From positions 198,408,847 through 198,472,846 of the forward strand of contig NC_089495.1 of NCBI RefSeq assembly GCF_036850765.1: a stretch of DNA of 64,000 nt, given 5' to 3'. A program made the position numbers and the translations under genes. Below, one piece after another: positions 45,721 to 56,575 of this stretch; positions within the stretch are counted from its first letter, which is position 1; each line of letters begins with the position of its first letter. The notes beneath the pieces are model-generated. The model was not told where the DNA came from and searched no databases. It was given only the letters and a program-made list of their open reading frames with translations. This DNA is from Saccopteryx bilineata (lineage: Eukaryota > Chordata > Mammalia > Chiroptera > Emballonuridae).

Positions 45721-46380
45721 CCATTTATTTGCTCACATACCGAGAGACATACATCCCTTTGCACTCACCCTCACAATCCCACAGGCCCTCCTCAGCGTTC
45801 CCACCAGGCCCCCTTCCTCAGCTCCTACCACCAGCCCAGGGGCAGGAGAGGACCTGGGGCAGGTGGGGAGAGTCTCTGGCAAGGGAAAGGGGTTTCCATG
45901 GAGGGCTCCTGTCCAAGCGTCAAACAAAGCATTCACAAGGAAAACAGTGGCGAATACCCTCCTTCCCCATTTCTCATCTATCTTCATGAAACTTCACTCC
46001 TTTCAACCAGGTGATTGGTTCGACATGGAACTGACAGGTAAGCCAGTGGGGCTGGTTAGGCAGAACCCTTCAGACTTGTCCGCTCCCGGAAGAGGAGGCG
46101 CCCTTGGTTGGCTCGTTCCTGGATCGCAGGGCTTAGAAACACGGTCCATGTCCAGGGTACGCTCCCCTCCCCTGGTCCCCCTCACCCACCAGGGCCGCCG
46201 CGCTGGGCTGGCGGGGCTGGCCAGCGGACTGCAGAGATAATTGGTATTTTCAGGCAGCCGGCAGCCGGGGTTCGCTGCCCCACCCCCTTGCTTGCCTCTG
46301 GGGCAGGGCTGGGTCCGCTGGAACCTGTCGGACTGGTTTGGAGGCTGTTATTACGGTGGCTCTTCAAGAAGGGATGGAGA
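45721..46380. other. intergenic, nothing recognised
   Basis: Frames of 184-214 codons here lack domains. The patch GATAATTGGTATTTTCAGG at 46234-46252 is a short AT-rich interruption of uncertain meaning. Confidence 0.4.
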
Positions 46381-46570
46381 CCCAGGCGGGTGGGAACAGG
46401 GGGCGGGTGTGGGGGGTGGGGAGCAGTGAGGGAGAGCTGGGAGGGGGCTGGGGTAGAGGAGAGGGGGCTGAGGTGGGGATGGAGAGGGGGAGGGTGTGAG
46501 GAGGCCCTGGCGGGTGGGAGTGGCCTTGGGGACCAGCTGGGGGTGGTGGTGGAGGGGGAGGGGTGGGGAT
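46381..46570 (+). other. G-rich tract with G-quadruplex potential
   Basis: Repeated runs of three to six G (for example GGGGGCGGGTGTGGGGGGTG) over about 190 nt on the + strand satisfy the four-run G-quadruplex rule several times. Confidence 0.7.
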
Positions 46571-46895
46571 CTACCTTTGCTCACTCCTGGCTTAGCCTGC
46601 AAGTTTCCCCACTTCCAGGCCCCAGCTCCCCACCCCCCCACCCCCAAGAAGAACTAAACCTGGTTCTCTGGCTCAGCACAGGGCCTGGTGTGATGAGGGA
46701 AAGCCACTTTGAGAACTGTCCCTCCCCAAATCCGGGGAGTCCTGCGTCCTGAGACTCCCCCCTCAGTCCACCGAGGGGTGCCGGGCTCTCTTGAGTCTCA
46801 GGTGCCTGTGGGAAGGTATAGATGGGCAGGGGGTCTACTCCGTGGGGATTCCGAGGAAGGATGTGGCAGGCTACACAGGCGGGTTATTGGGTGCT
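46571..46895. other. intergenic, nothing recognised
   Basis: C-rich run at 46629-46645; no repeat family or gene. Confidence 0.4.
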
Positions 46896-46899
46896 CTGC

Positions 46900-47000
46900 C
46901 CGAACACTCCCTCTTCTTCCTGCCATTTTGGGCCTGATTACCAAAATAATTAAGGCTCAGGTTATTTTCCACTGTTAATCTCCATTGCTCAGTCCATTCA
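46900..47000. promoter_or_regulatory. candidate conserved non-coding element
   Basis: AT-rich island with GATTACCAAAATAATTAAGG, TTATTTTCCACTG and GTTAATCTCC (HNF1 half-site-like), free of recognised repeats and bounded by GC-rich sequence. Regulatory role is inferred. Confidence 0.3.
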
Positions 47001-47179
47001 TCAATTCCCAACCGCCTTCCTCTGACCTGTTTAATCCCCCCTCCTTCCCTCTCTCCAGCAAGCATCACAGCATAACCAGCCCTGTGTTTCGTGCTGGGAA
47101 GAGACTGGTGTCCAGAGGAGACCCGGACCCTCCCCAGCTCACTGCCCAGGGGTCAGCGCTCTGCCTGCTTGTCTGAGCT

Positions 47180-47490
47180 AACCCCGGAAGGCATCTCAGA
47201 GGAGGTGACAGTTGAGCTAAGGTTTCAAAGATGAACCGATAGGTGTTGGGTGGTAGTGATGGCAGGGCCAGCAGAGGGAATATCCACTGAATTCCCAGTC
47301 TGAGGTGGTCATTCGGCCTGTCTTTTCTCAGTGAATTCTCATGGAAACAGTGAGGTAGGCCTGCAGCTCTTTCCCATCTGAGGGCTGAGGAAGTCTGTGC
47401 TCAGAGAAAGGGGATGACTTATCAAGATCACATAGTTGGACCCAGGGGCAGTGGTGAGATTAAGACCCAAATCAGACTATCATGCTCGAT
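47180..47490 (-). repeat. L2 piece followed by MIR
   Basis: 'atctcagaggaggtgacagttgagctaagg' (L2, minus) and 'gaaaggggatgacttatcaagatcacatagttgg' (MIR, minus). Confidence 0.6.
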
Positions 47491-47576
47491 GCACAGAGAA
47501 CTTCCTCCTGCGGGAAGGGTGTTCCAGGCTGAGGAGATGGGCACCAAAGGCACAGGAAGGGGAGATGAGAAGACAG

Positions 47577-47626
47577 GCGTGTGTGTGTGTGTGTGTGTGC
47601 GCGCACACACACACACGTGCACACGT
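47577..47626. repeat. palindromic (GT)n-GCGCGC-(AC)n, Z-DNA-prone
   Basis: 50 nt of uninterrupted purine-pyrimidine alternation: a GT arm, a GCGCGC centre and an AC arm. The arms are complementary, so both Z-DNA and cruciform forms are possible. Confidence 0.93.
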
Positions 47627-47784
47627 CAGGCTGGACCATGCTGGATGCCATGTGGGGCACAGTGAGGAGGAGCATTACAGAAGTTTGACAAAGGCCTGGC
47701 TAAGACAGCCTAGCGAGTCAGGTGGAGGAAGCCGGTAGGGGAGGCAGGGAAGACTTTGATTTGGGAATCAGCTGGGGCCTGTGG

Positions 47785-47975
47785 CTTGCAGCTCAAGGCC
47801 CCGGAACCAGCCAGGCCGCGTTGAATCCTGACTTGGCCGCTTGTGTTGTGTGACCCTGAGCAAGTCCCCTACCCATACTGCTCCCTTGTGGGGTGGGGAT
47901 AGGACCTCCTTGGCAGAGTTGTTATGGGCATTGGGTAAGCAGAAGGCTGAGCATGGAGGCTGGCATGTTGTCAAG
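47785..47975 (+). repeat. MIR SINE fossil
   Basis: 'gttgaatcctgacttggccgcttgtgttgtgtgaccctgagcaagtcccc' and 'ggcagagttgttatgggcattgggtaagcagaaggctgagcatgg' are plus-strand MIR. Confidence 0.72.
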
Positions 47976-48306
47976 TTGAAAATTATTCGTGTTTTCTTTC
48001 AGAAAGCTAACAATGGGGCAGATGTGGGGGGCGGTCAGGAAGCCCAGGAAGGGAGGCTTTGATTTCCAGACGAGAGCTAGCAGAGGCTACAGGAAGCCCA
48101 GGGTGAGGGTGCGTAAGGCAGGCCTTGGGAGCCTGGGCTGGGGGCAGTCATCCCCCCCCAGCCCCAGTGTCCACTGTCCTTGCCCATGCGCTCCCCAGGG
48201 AGTGATGGGGGTGGGGGAGGAATGGAAGACAAAGTTCAGAGATGCCAAAGGTCGCTGATGGCGCCCCAGCTCCTCCCAGGGAGACAACTTCCGGAAGCCT
48301 AGGGCG
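47976..48306. other. intergenic, nothing recognised
   Basis: No repeat or gene recognised. Confidence 0.4.
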
Positions 48307-48355
48307 GTGGGCAGGGGGCAGGGGGCAGAGGGCAGGGGGCAGGGAGCAGAGGGCA
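48307..48355. repeat. 7-bp minisatellite (GGGCAGA/G)n
   Basis: About seven units of GGGCAGG/GGGCAGA. Confidence 0.85.
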
Positions 48356-48980
48356 GCCTGAGCATCTCTCCACCTGCAGGGCTGGGGGGGGCAGGGCTGG
48401 AGCGTGGGGCAGCTGGCTCTTCCTGCTGTTTCTCTGTGCACAGAACTGGCCTGGTCTCAGCTCCCCAGTAACCGAGGCTCTTCCCTGTCTGTGCAGCGGA
48501 ACAGGTGGCCGTGTCTCCCAGGGGAGGAGGCCCTCTGAAGGGGTCTGGCATGTGCCGCGAGACTGCCTCTTAACGCCCTGGGCGGCTCCAAGGGCTGCTG
48601 CACCTCAGAGAGCAGCTTCTAGTGAGAAAGGGATTGATCACGTCTTAGGCACCTGCACCCCGGCGGCCCCTTCGCCCAGGTCCACGTCTCCAGCGGGCAC
48701 ATTCAGCACCTGCCCACGAAGCATGGTAGTTTAGGGGTCCGTGGAAGTGTTTCAATTTCCTTAAAGTCAGAAGAAAAAACAGTGACTATAATCCAGCCTC
48801 AGATATATTTTTCTTTATCCCAACAGTCATACATAATAATGTTTAGTATTTTTTTCATGGAGGACGAGGTCCATGAAAGCACAGATTTCCCAGCCCCATG
48901 AATGCCTTGGTGCAGCCTGACCTTTGCACTTCCTTCTCCTGCGGGACAAAGTCCCAGGAGATAGAGAGCTTAGGTGCTGA
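48356..48980. other. intergenic, nothing recognised
   Basis: GC-rich up to about 48720, then AT-rich (48760-48870) with 'ttcatggaggacgaggtccatgaaag', an imperfect inverted repeat (CATGGA..TCCATG). No gene recognised. Confidence 0.4.
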
Positions 48981-48984
48981 ACTC

Positions 48985-49150
48985 ACGTGGAACTGGGGTC
49001 AAGCTTTCCAGCTTGGTGACCCTGTTTAAGCTGCTTAGCCACTCTGAGCCTCAGTATCCTCCTCTGTAAAATGGGATAATAATAGATGAATGAAAGGCTT
49101 GGAGCAAAATTACCTCTGAGCACATAAAAAGCATCCAACCTATCAAAGCT
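48985..49150 (+). repeat. MIR SINE fossil
   Basis: 'agcttggtgaccctgtttaagctgcttagccactctgagcctcagtatcctcctctgtaaaatgggataataatag' is a clear MIR core. Confidence 0.85.
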
Positions 49151-49660
49151 GTTAGAAATGTAACAGTAAAGGCAAGCAGCCTGGTCTTGAAGGCCATTCA
49201 CTTTGTAGATACTGTGTGAGCATCTGCTCTGTGTCAGTTCTGTGCTGGGCCCCCGTCTACTTTTCAGCCTCTGCAGACCCTGGCCCCTACCTGGCCCATG
49301 TCTGTATCCTCATTACCCCACTCCCCATTCCTGGCTTATAGAGACCCTCATGGTCCCTGTCTTAGACTTGCCACTTGCAATTCTGTTCCTGGTCTGGCCA
49401 GGCAGCCCCACCTGGACCCAGGGGAGGTCAGCTGTCATCTCTCTACTTTCTGCTCTCTGCAGAAGGAGCTGCCCCAAACTGTGTTCCACCCACGTCCCCA
49501 TGCGTTAGTGAGTTGCCTCTGGACACAAGACCCCCTGCTCTATAGAGCCATATCCAAGTTGAGCCTCGACATCTTCTGCTTCAAGTTTTTTTCCCCAACA
49601 ATCTGCAGAAACGTGGGTCAGGCAACCTTCCATTTGAAATGTTGACAACCTCAGCTTCCT
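49151..49660 (+). repeat. probable L2 LINE fossil
   Basis: Segments such as 'ctgtgtgagcatctgctctgtgtcagttctgtgctgggc' (minus-type L2 end) and 'ccctgctctatagagcc' suggest eroded L2. Boundaries and orientation are uncertain. Confidence 0.35.
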
Positions 49661-50040
49661 AATAAAATAAAAGCCTGTTTTTTTATCTTATCCCTGCCAA
49701 AGACATCACATATGATTGATTGATTGATTTAAAGAAATTAAAACATGTCACATATTTTATAAGCAACTTAACTTGCCTGTGCTGAAGTCTGGGTACCTGA
49801 CATGAAGATTCCAGCTTTCAATGTGGAAATAAATATATATATATTTTAAAAATACTGAAGTCAATGTAAAATATGAAAAGATGAACAATGAATGAGCAAA
49901 AACTAATTTCTTTTCTCTTAAATGGCATTAAAAACTTCTGGGGCGCCATATTTTTTTCATGGAGGCACTTGTGGCTTAAATGAGGAGAAAAATCATATAA
50001 ATTAGGCATAAAAAATAACCAGTGATGCCATCAAAGACAC
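49661..50040. other. AT-rich intergenic block
   Basis: 380 bp of AT-rich sequence with a (GATT)n run at 49713-49729 and (TA)n at 49833-49843. No repeat family identified; could include an old LINE remnant. Confidence 0.4.
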
Positions 50041-50054
50041 TAGGTCAATGAGTT

Positions 50055-50093
50055 AAACAAAACAAAACAAAACAAAACAAAATAAAACCCTTT
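50055..50093. repeat. (AAAAC)n microsatellite
   Basis: About seven AAAAC units. Confidence 0.92.
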
Positions 50094-50099
50094 CCTAAT

Positions 50100-50350
50100 T
50101 CGCGTCTGCTCTGGACCTTGGCTTATTTCTCTGGTTTTGTCTTCACTCCTTTCACCCCTCTCGCACCCACAGGGAGCCCATCTCCTGCACTCCCAAGACC
50201 TGCCCCCTTGCTCCTTACCTGTGCCATTCATTCTGATTCTCTCGAGTCTAAATCCCACAAGGGCAGAAACCTCATGTCCTTCACCGATGGACCCCAGCTC
50301 CTAGAAGAGGTTCAGGCACACAGTAGATGTTTATTAGACATTCCGGGGCA
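50100..50350 (+). repeat. L2 LINE fossil
   Basis: 'gtctaaatcccacaagggcagaaacctcatgtccttcaccgatgg' and 'aggttcaggcacacagtagatgtttattagac' are the L2 3' end in sense. Confidence 0.65.
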
Positions 50351-51765
50351 TGAGTGATCAGTTCAGAAAACTCCTACTTACACTTCAAAACCTCAATGAC
50401 GTGTCCTTGCTCTTTGTGCCGCTCCTGTGCCCCCTGGCAGTGTCTGACGCCGCCGCCTTTGCTCCCAGGCTGCTCTGCACCGGCTTCTCTGAGAGCTCTG
50501 CAGATCAAGGAGCACCCGAGATCGGTGGCAGTGAGACCTGGGTTCCAACCCTGCCTTTGACACTCCATTTATTCATGCTTCACTCACTCAACAGAGATGT
50601 ACTGAGCATCTGCCTCTCCTACGCTGATCGTGGAGAACACAACGGTGAGCAAAGGCAGACTGGTGTCTGCTTCCGGTGGAACTTCCCGTAGGCAGGCTCA
50701 TTAGGCTTCTCCAGCCTCGTTTTCCTCGGCTGTGATGCGGGTAGTACCGCACCCTCCCATTCCTCGGGAAGTTGTCGGGCAGATGAAACTAGAGGGCACA
50801 GCCGGGCATTCCATGCACGCGGACACGTCTAGGTGTTGCCCAGGCCCCTGCTCTCTCGCTGGACTCTGAGCTCCTCGTCAGCAGGGGAGGGTTCCCACTT
50901 ACTTTCCCTTCCCTTGGGCTTGGAGGAGGTGACAATAGATGCTGGTTGGCACGGAGGATGGCCGAGCTGGTCTCTGTGCCAGTCTCCGTGGCTCTCCCTG
51001 ACACACATACGCAGAGCCAGATCTGGCCTGGCTTGACCTCACAGGCGCGTCAAGGCCCAGAAGCACCCTCCACTTCTGAAGTGGGCCAATGCCGGGGACC
51101 AGCGAGAGCACCAGACAACCAGGCTGCCCGGGTCTGGGAGGGCGCAGGGCTGACCCGGGGCAGGGAGTTCCCAATCTCTGACCCCAGGTGGCCAAGGCCC
51201 AAGACTTGGTATGCTTTCACCCAATTTCTCAGAATCTCTGGGGCAGCGATGCAAGGCAGACTGCAGGATCACCCCCAGGCCACCCCCACTCCTGTGCCTC
51301 TGCCTGGCCTTTCACATTCCAGGGCCTGACATGTGACCAGACGGTCATCGGCCCGGTCCCTTGAGCTAACAGCAGTGCATGTGAGCAGCGTTTGGCCTTA
51401 GGTCTGGACATGGTCAGCCAGTCACTCTCGGACTCCTGCCCCCATTCTGCATGGGTGGAGGGACAGACGGACGGAGTACCTGGACACCTGGCTTCTTGTC
51501 TCAACCCCAACCTCCAGGCAAGATCTGGTGCCCAGTCCTCCCTGTCTTTAGCCTTCAGTTTCCTTGTCTGTCCCAGGCTCTGGCTGGCTGGTAGCAGAAG
51601 CCAGGCTTGGAGCCTCTTTGGTTCCTTTTTTTCTCTATCAAATTCTTGGGTTTGGGGTGGGGGATGAGAGGAGCACATAGGCTTTTCAGATTAGGTGCCA
51701 CAAACATTTCTTGTGCACCTGCCATGTGCCACAGTCTGAGAACTCTGGAATCACCTCCAAACTCT
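50351..51765. other. intergenic with small L2/MIR scraps
   Basis: A minus-strand L2 end lies near 50565-50650 ('catttattcatgcttcactcactcaacagagatgtactgagc'). Otherwise no gene or repeat recognised; frames up to 149 codons lack domains. Confidence 0.4.
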
Positions 51766-51769
51766 CATT

Positions 51770-51890
51770 CTACCCTGAGTTATAACAGTTGAGGGAATGG
51801 AAGCCCAGAGAGGTTAAGCAACTTGCCCAAGGCCACACAGTAATTGGTAAAGCTGAGACTTGCAGCCAAGCCTCTGGCTCTGCTCACTGT
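51770..51890 (-). repeat. MIR SINE fossil
   Basis: 'gagggaatggaagcccagagaggttaagcaacttgcccaaggccacacagtaattgg' is minus-strand MIR. Confidence 0.8.
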
Positions 51891-52167
51891 TGTCCTTGCT
51901 ATGGATCTGACAGGGGCAGGATTGACCCTTGGAGTCTCTGGCCTACACTCAGCACAGTGAAAGGGGCTCCAGGCTCCCTCTTGTGATTTTACCTCCTGGT
52001 CACTGGGTGTCCTGCCGGGAAACGGAGGCTGCTGTGATAGGACCCCTGAACCATGGCTGAGTTTGAGAAGACACCCTCCATCAGACACAATTTGCACTCA
52101 CCAAATGCCTCTGAGCCGAGTGCTGTGCTGGGCCCCGGGAATACAGGCCCCCAGGGACGCACTGCCC
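51891..52167. other. intergenic with an L2 remnant
   Basis: 'gagtgctgtgctgggccccgggaatacagg' (52118-52147) is a minus-strand L2 piece into which the following minisatellite expanded. Confidence 0.45.
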
Positions 52168-52317
52168 GTCTGCGTGACGCCCGTCTGCGTGACGCCCGTC
52201 TGCGTGACGCCCGTCTGCGTGACGCCCGTCTGCGTGACGCCCGTCTGCGTGACGCCCGTCTGCGTGACGCCCGTCTGCGTGACGCCCGTCTGCGTGACGC
52301 CCGTCTGCGTGACGCTT
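52168..52317. repeat. 10 x 15-bp CpG-dense minisatellite
   Basis: Unit GTCTGCGTGACGCCC repeats ten times. Nine units are identical and the tenth ends TT. There are three CpG per unit, about 30 in 150 bp. Because the period is a multiple of three, frames stay open on both strands (RLRDA, VCVTP and similar repeats); these are not proteins. Confidence 0.98.
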
Positions 52318-52515
52318 GTGGTCCCGGGCAGGAGAGAGCACAAGAGGCAACGGCAGTGAGGGCGGCGGGGCCGTGATTCAGTAGAGGGGACACGGTGCTG
52401 GCTTCTGACCCCTCAGATTCCAGCCTTGGAGAAGCGCTCACCGCCTGACTTCCTGGGAACCTTCTCTGGCTGCCTGAGCCCACGGTACCTGGGCTTGTTG
52501 GCAGGCTGGACAACG

Positions 52516-52548
52516 GATGCCCATCAGGAAGAGCCCCTGATGGGCATC
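52516..52548. other. perfect 13-bp stem hairpin
   Basis: GATGCCCATCAGG (52516-52528) and CCTGATGGGCATC (52536-52548) are exact reverse complements around a 7-nt loop. Too short for a microRNA precursor; not followed by a T run. Confidence 0.9.
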
Positions 52549-52975
52549 AATGACTGCTGGGCCTGGTGATAGGCACCTGGGCTCCTTCCCCAGGCTGATA
52601 ACTCAGCTGAGGTGTGGTCTGGGTCCTACATGAAGCCCATGGCTCCAGCGGAATTAACATCCAATTGCCCACGGTGGTAACTTGCCCGATACACACCCCC
52701 CTCTCCATTGGCTACCTTCTTTTCTCGCTCTCGTCTCCTACTTCTCTGCCAGAAGATGTTGGCATTGCCTCCTAAATAAACTACCAGCACCCGAATCCTT
52801 GTTGTGTGTGTGTGTGGGGGGACGCTTGTGACTAAGACATGGGACAAACCTGGGGACTCTGAGAGCCTAGAAGAGGGATCCAGAAGAGATCCCTGAATAA
52901 AGGGAAATCCAAATTGAGACTCAGAGGTGGGTGGGAGGTAGCCAGCAAAAGCGGGGTGAGCAGAGAGAGAGGGAT
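52549..52975. other. intergenic, nothing recognised
   Basis: Includes a short (GT)n at 52802-52815. No gene. Confidence 0.4.
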
Positions 52976-52979
52976 GGGT

Positions 52980-53185
52980 AAGTGTTCCAGATAGAGGGAC
53001 TAGCATTTGAGGAGGCTCAGAGGCAAGAGAGGGTGTTGGGGTGTGGGAAAGGTGAGGAGGTTGTAATCACCCCTGGAGCAGGGCAGGGCGTTTGGGAGAT
53101 GAGACAGACCCTAGGACTGAGCGACCTGGATGGAGGCCACAAGGAACAGTTTGCATTTTGTCCTATGCACCGTAGGGAGCAGCTG
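52980..53185 (-). repeat. probable L2 LINE fossil
   Basis: 'gtgttccagatagagggactagcatttgagg' and 'cacaaggaacagtttgcattttg' resemble the upstream half of the L2 3' region on the minus strand. Confidence 0.45.
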
Positions 53186-53940
53186 AAGGGTTGTTGGGGG
53201 GGGGGGGGCGAGGCAGCAGGGCCTGGGCTCCAGGGGGCTGGGAGGGTGTCTGCAGGCTCGCAGAGCCTAGGGGTCTGCTCTCCAAGCCCCCCAGAGGGGT
53301 GGGAGGGAGAGCCAGGCTCCACTGGGAAGAAGACTCCCCTGTTCCTTTCAAGGAACTTCTTCTGCCTGCTTGGTCCCCCAGCCCCGGGATCCCATAAGGC
53401 CGTGGTACACTGCAGGTAATTACAGGCTGTCAGCGGCCCAGGGCAGGGAGGCTGGGGATGTGTGGAGGGCGGGTGGGGTGCCGCTGGCCGACAGGACAGG
53501 AGCCGTCATGCCAGCCTGGCTGCCCGGTGGAGAGTGTGCAGACACCAAGTCCCCTACCGAGTCCTCCCCCCCCACACACATACAGCAGGCAGCTTTTACA
53601 GGCATTCTGGGTGGGGCATGACATCACCAGGAGCCAATTGGGAGCTGCCAGCCCTTTTTGCTTCTTTGGGGCCTGTCTCGGTGGCTGTGGAGGTGCATTC
53701 TTTGGAAAGTGGAACGCTTGGACCCAATGGGTTTTGCAGTCAGTGGCTGCGCTGGTCAGTTTTCAAGCCAAGCCGGCCAAGCCCTGAGTCCGACATTCCC
53801 TTCCAAGGCCTCCTGGGCAGACTGAATGGGCTGCCTTGAGTTTCCTTCAAGCCACAGCTTCCAACTCCTCTCAGTGAATCAGCTCTTTTTAAAATATGTC
53901 CATCTGAGAAAAAAATAATCCACACGGACGGACAGACATG
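53186..53940. other. intergenic, poly-G run
   Basis: A 13-nt G homopolymer at 53196-53208. No gene or repeat family recognised. Confidence 0.45.
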
Positions 53941-53944
53941 ACGA

Positions 53945-54135
53945 TAAAACAAACCGTGGAGCCGAGGGACCTGGATTTGAATCCCTGCCTTCAGTCCTTG
54001 ACCACCTGTGTTGTTCTTGGAAAGGTCTCCATTCCATCTGAGCCTCAGTTGTCCCATCTGCAAAACGGGGATGAGAACATCCGCTCTGCGGGGCCGTTGG
54101 GGCTGGGTGCGAAGTGCGTGACCGTCACTAGCCAC
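53945..54135 (+). repeat. MIR SINE fossil
   Basis: 'gagggacctggatttgaatccctgcc', 'gagcctcagttgtcccatctgcaaaacggggatgag' is a plus-strand MIR. Confidence 0.82.
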
Positions 54136-54595
54136 ACTGTGGACACACTCATTCTTCTTCAGAGCCCCCGACTCAAAGCCTCACAAGCCTTCCCAGGCCT
54201 GTGCTACCTCCCACCTGAGTTTATGGAGCCCGATGATCCTAAAGGAGGCGGAAATGAGGCCCAGACAGGCCGAGGGTCCCGTGGAAGCCGCGCTGTCTAA
54301 TTAAGGGCTGTTTGTGGTTCTTTGGTGAGGCGTGATCATTTCTTAGCTCCAGTTACAAGAAACTGTAAAACCAATCTACAACCCAACTAAAAATGTAGAA
54401 AACGAGGGAAAAACACCCTTCCCATAAGGCTATCAGGCTAGAATAGCGAGCGCCGTGACTTTTACGGTCACCCACAGTATGTGCATAGCGGACTTGACAA
54501 TAAACTTGAAATGTGAACGCTGTTTTCTCACTTAAAGTTGTAACGCAGTCTTAAACCCCTTCGCGGGCCGCGCTGGTCGGTCTTAGAGCTTGTCT
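54136..54595. other. intergenic, nothing recognised
   Basis: AT-moderate unique sequence; no recognised element. Confidence 0.4.
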
Positions 54596-54599
54596 TCCT

Positions 54600-54995
54600 A
54601 ATGGCTGCCTAATTATTTCATCATTCCGATGCTGGGTGCTGTTGAATTTCACTTTCCATTTTTCCTTATTCTCAATAACGCCGTAAAGGACACTCTTTTT
54701 TTTTTCCACAGTGTTTCTCTTCATTTGTCTCATTTCCTTAGGACAGATTCCCCGAAGCGGACTCCACGGGTCTCAGGGTAGGAACATTTTTGTGGTTTGT
54801 GATACATATTTTCCAATTTACTTCCCATAAAGGCTGTTGTAATTTACTTTGCCTCCAGCAAAGCTTTCCTGTGTAGCGATTTCAGGGCAACCTCACCGGC
54901 ATTAGAGATTACTACTGTTCATAATTTTGTCGGCTTTGGGATAAACTGGTATTCCTTTTTATTTTAATTCTTTGTGGATTCAATTCAAAGATGTC
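54600..54995 (-). mobile_element. L1M-type LINE 3' fragment
   Basis: 'tcatttccttaggacagattccccgaagcgg', 'gtttgtgatacatattttccaatttacttcccataaaggctgttgtaatttac' match L1M 3' UTR on the minus strand. Confidence 0.65.
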
Positions 54996-54997
54996 TA

Positions 54998-55003
54998 TAT
55001 ATA

Positions 55004-55036
<33 letters not shown>

Positions 55037-55041
55037 GTGTA
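54998..55041. repeat. (TA)n(GT)n microsatellite
   Basis: Short TATATA followed by about 19 GT units with one interruption. Confidence 0.93.
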
Positions 55042-55725
55042 TGATTAATGGAGGTATGTTTTCTTTTCTGAACATTATCTGATATTTTGGGGGGCACTGA
55101 ATCAAGTGAGTCTCTTGCTACCTCACGCAAGAACGCCGCTCCTCTGTGTCCAGGGAAGGCAAGTGTCTCTGCCATGCCAGACAGCAATAATTGTAACAAA
55201 CTGGGGCTGTGCCAAAGTTGAAATAAACAAATGGTTACAGCAGACAATAGAGGCACAAACCTGCCCCTGGTTAATGAAGCTGCTGATGTGGCTTCCTGGG
55301 GTGGATGTCAGCCAGCGGCTTCCCCTGAGACTTTCATTAGGTCCCCGTGATATGGGGAGGCCTCGGGGATGCTAGGCAGGCAGGGGCAGGGGGATGCTGT
55401 TTGGGATGGGTGGGCGCAGTCTGGTTTCTACAGGGAGCAGAAAAGGAGTGGTTTGGAAGCACTTCGCCAGGAAAGGAGTTTGCATGGGGTCCATGCACAG
55501 ATGCACACTGGGAATACTGGAGGCGGGGCCCGCGGGTGATTAGGTAGCCATTTCAGGTAGAAGCCCGTCACCCCAGCCCAGACTGAGCACCCCCAGTGGG
55601 TCTGACAGACAGCCCAGCTGTGAACAGCCAGACTCGGGTTCCAATCTTGGCTCCACCAACCGTCACATGCAGAAGATGTCACTATGGATGGAGGGACGGC
55701 AAAGAACGGAGGCAGCAGAACGTTC
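55042..55725. other. intergenic, nothing recognised
   Basis: No gene; frames lack domains. Confidence 0.4.
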
Positions 55726-55729
55726 CGGC

Positions 55730-56240
55730 CACCCAGGCTGGTGTCCTCACTGCCCTCTTGTCTGCACAGGCCCATCTCCTATGGCCACAAGGCTTTCCTT
55801 GGATGGGCTTCCCTCCTCCTGTTCCAGTTGCCGCCAAGCTTCTCAGCTATTTGTCCACAGAGCTCCTGAACAGGAGTGCACCTGTCTGGGCCACCCTCCT
55901 GCGTCACCCAAGTCATGCTGATTCTCTAACTAGACGATGTGCTCCTCGCTCAGACTTTAAACGCCTGGATGCCCATTCATCCTTGCAGCACCCCTTCCCC
56001 CAGGAGGCCTGCTGTGACCCCTCTGGTTAGCTAGCGACTCCCACCCCTGCCCTGCTATGCAGAGACTGTTATTGCTGTCCTCCAAACCCGTGACTGTCTG
56101 GTCAGAGGTTGAGCCTCCTTCTCCAGACCCTGCCTGACTCTGTCGGACAATCATGCCTCTCTAACCCTTCCCAGCACCCGCCTGGGCACATCGTAGGTGC
56201 TCAATGGAGGATGGTTGTACCATCGAGTGATAAAATCACT
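55730..56240 (+). repeat. L2 LINE fossil
   Basis: 'tgtctgggccaccctcctgcgtcacccaagtcatgc', 'aggcctgctgtgacccctctgg' and the 3' end 'acatcgtaggtgctcaatggaggatgg' fit L2 in sense. Confidence 0.5.
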
Positions 56241-56259
56241 CTACTGTCTATAAAATGCT

Positions 56260-56575
56260 CTCCTCACTATCATGTGCGGTATGGACCCTATTATGTAAAG
56301 GCAGGCAGGCTGGGTGGTGTTATACCCATTTCACAGAAGGCAATGGTGAATGGTACCAGCTGACTCACTGAGAGAGTCTCAGTGTGCCAGGCACAGTGCC
56401 CAGCATGCCACTAGTAGTTTTTCATGTAGTTGCTCCAGCCACAAGGGGAGGTAGGTACCTCATGGTCCCCACTCCCCTGGGAGAAGGAGGATGATCGTTT
56501 GCTAAGGTCACATTGCTAGGAAGCAAAGGCTCCAGAATCTGAACCCAGTTCTGTGTGTCACCAAAGGTCCCACTC
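56260..56575 (-). repeat. MIR SINE fossils
   Basis: 'ttatacccatttcacagaaggcaatgg' and 'gtgccaggcacagtgcccagcatgcc' plus 'gctaaggtcacattgctaggaagcaaaggctccagaatctgaaccc' indicate one or two minus-strand MIR copies. Confidence 0.6.

Noticed and set aside
52168..52317. CRISPR array
   Set aside because: Units are contiguous with no spacers and the DNA is mammalian; it is a minisatellite.
52053..52513. Repeat-protein-like frames (RLRDA, VCVTP, GVTQT, DGRHA repeats)
   Set aside because: The 15-bp minisatellite is a multiple of three, so all frames stay open; not a protein gene.
52516..52548. Bacterial-type terminator or pre-miRNA
   Set aside because: Not bacterial DNA, no T run, and a 13-bp stem is too short for a microRNA precursor.
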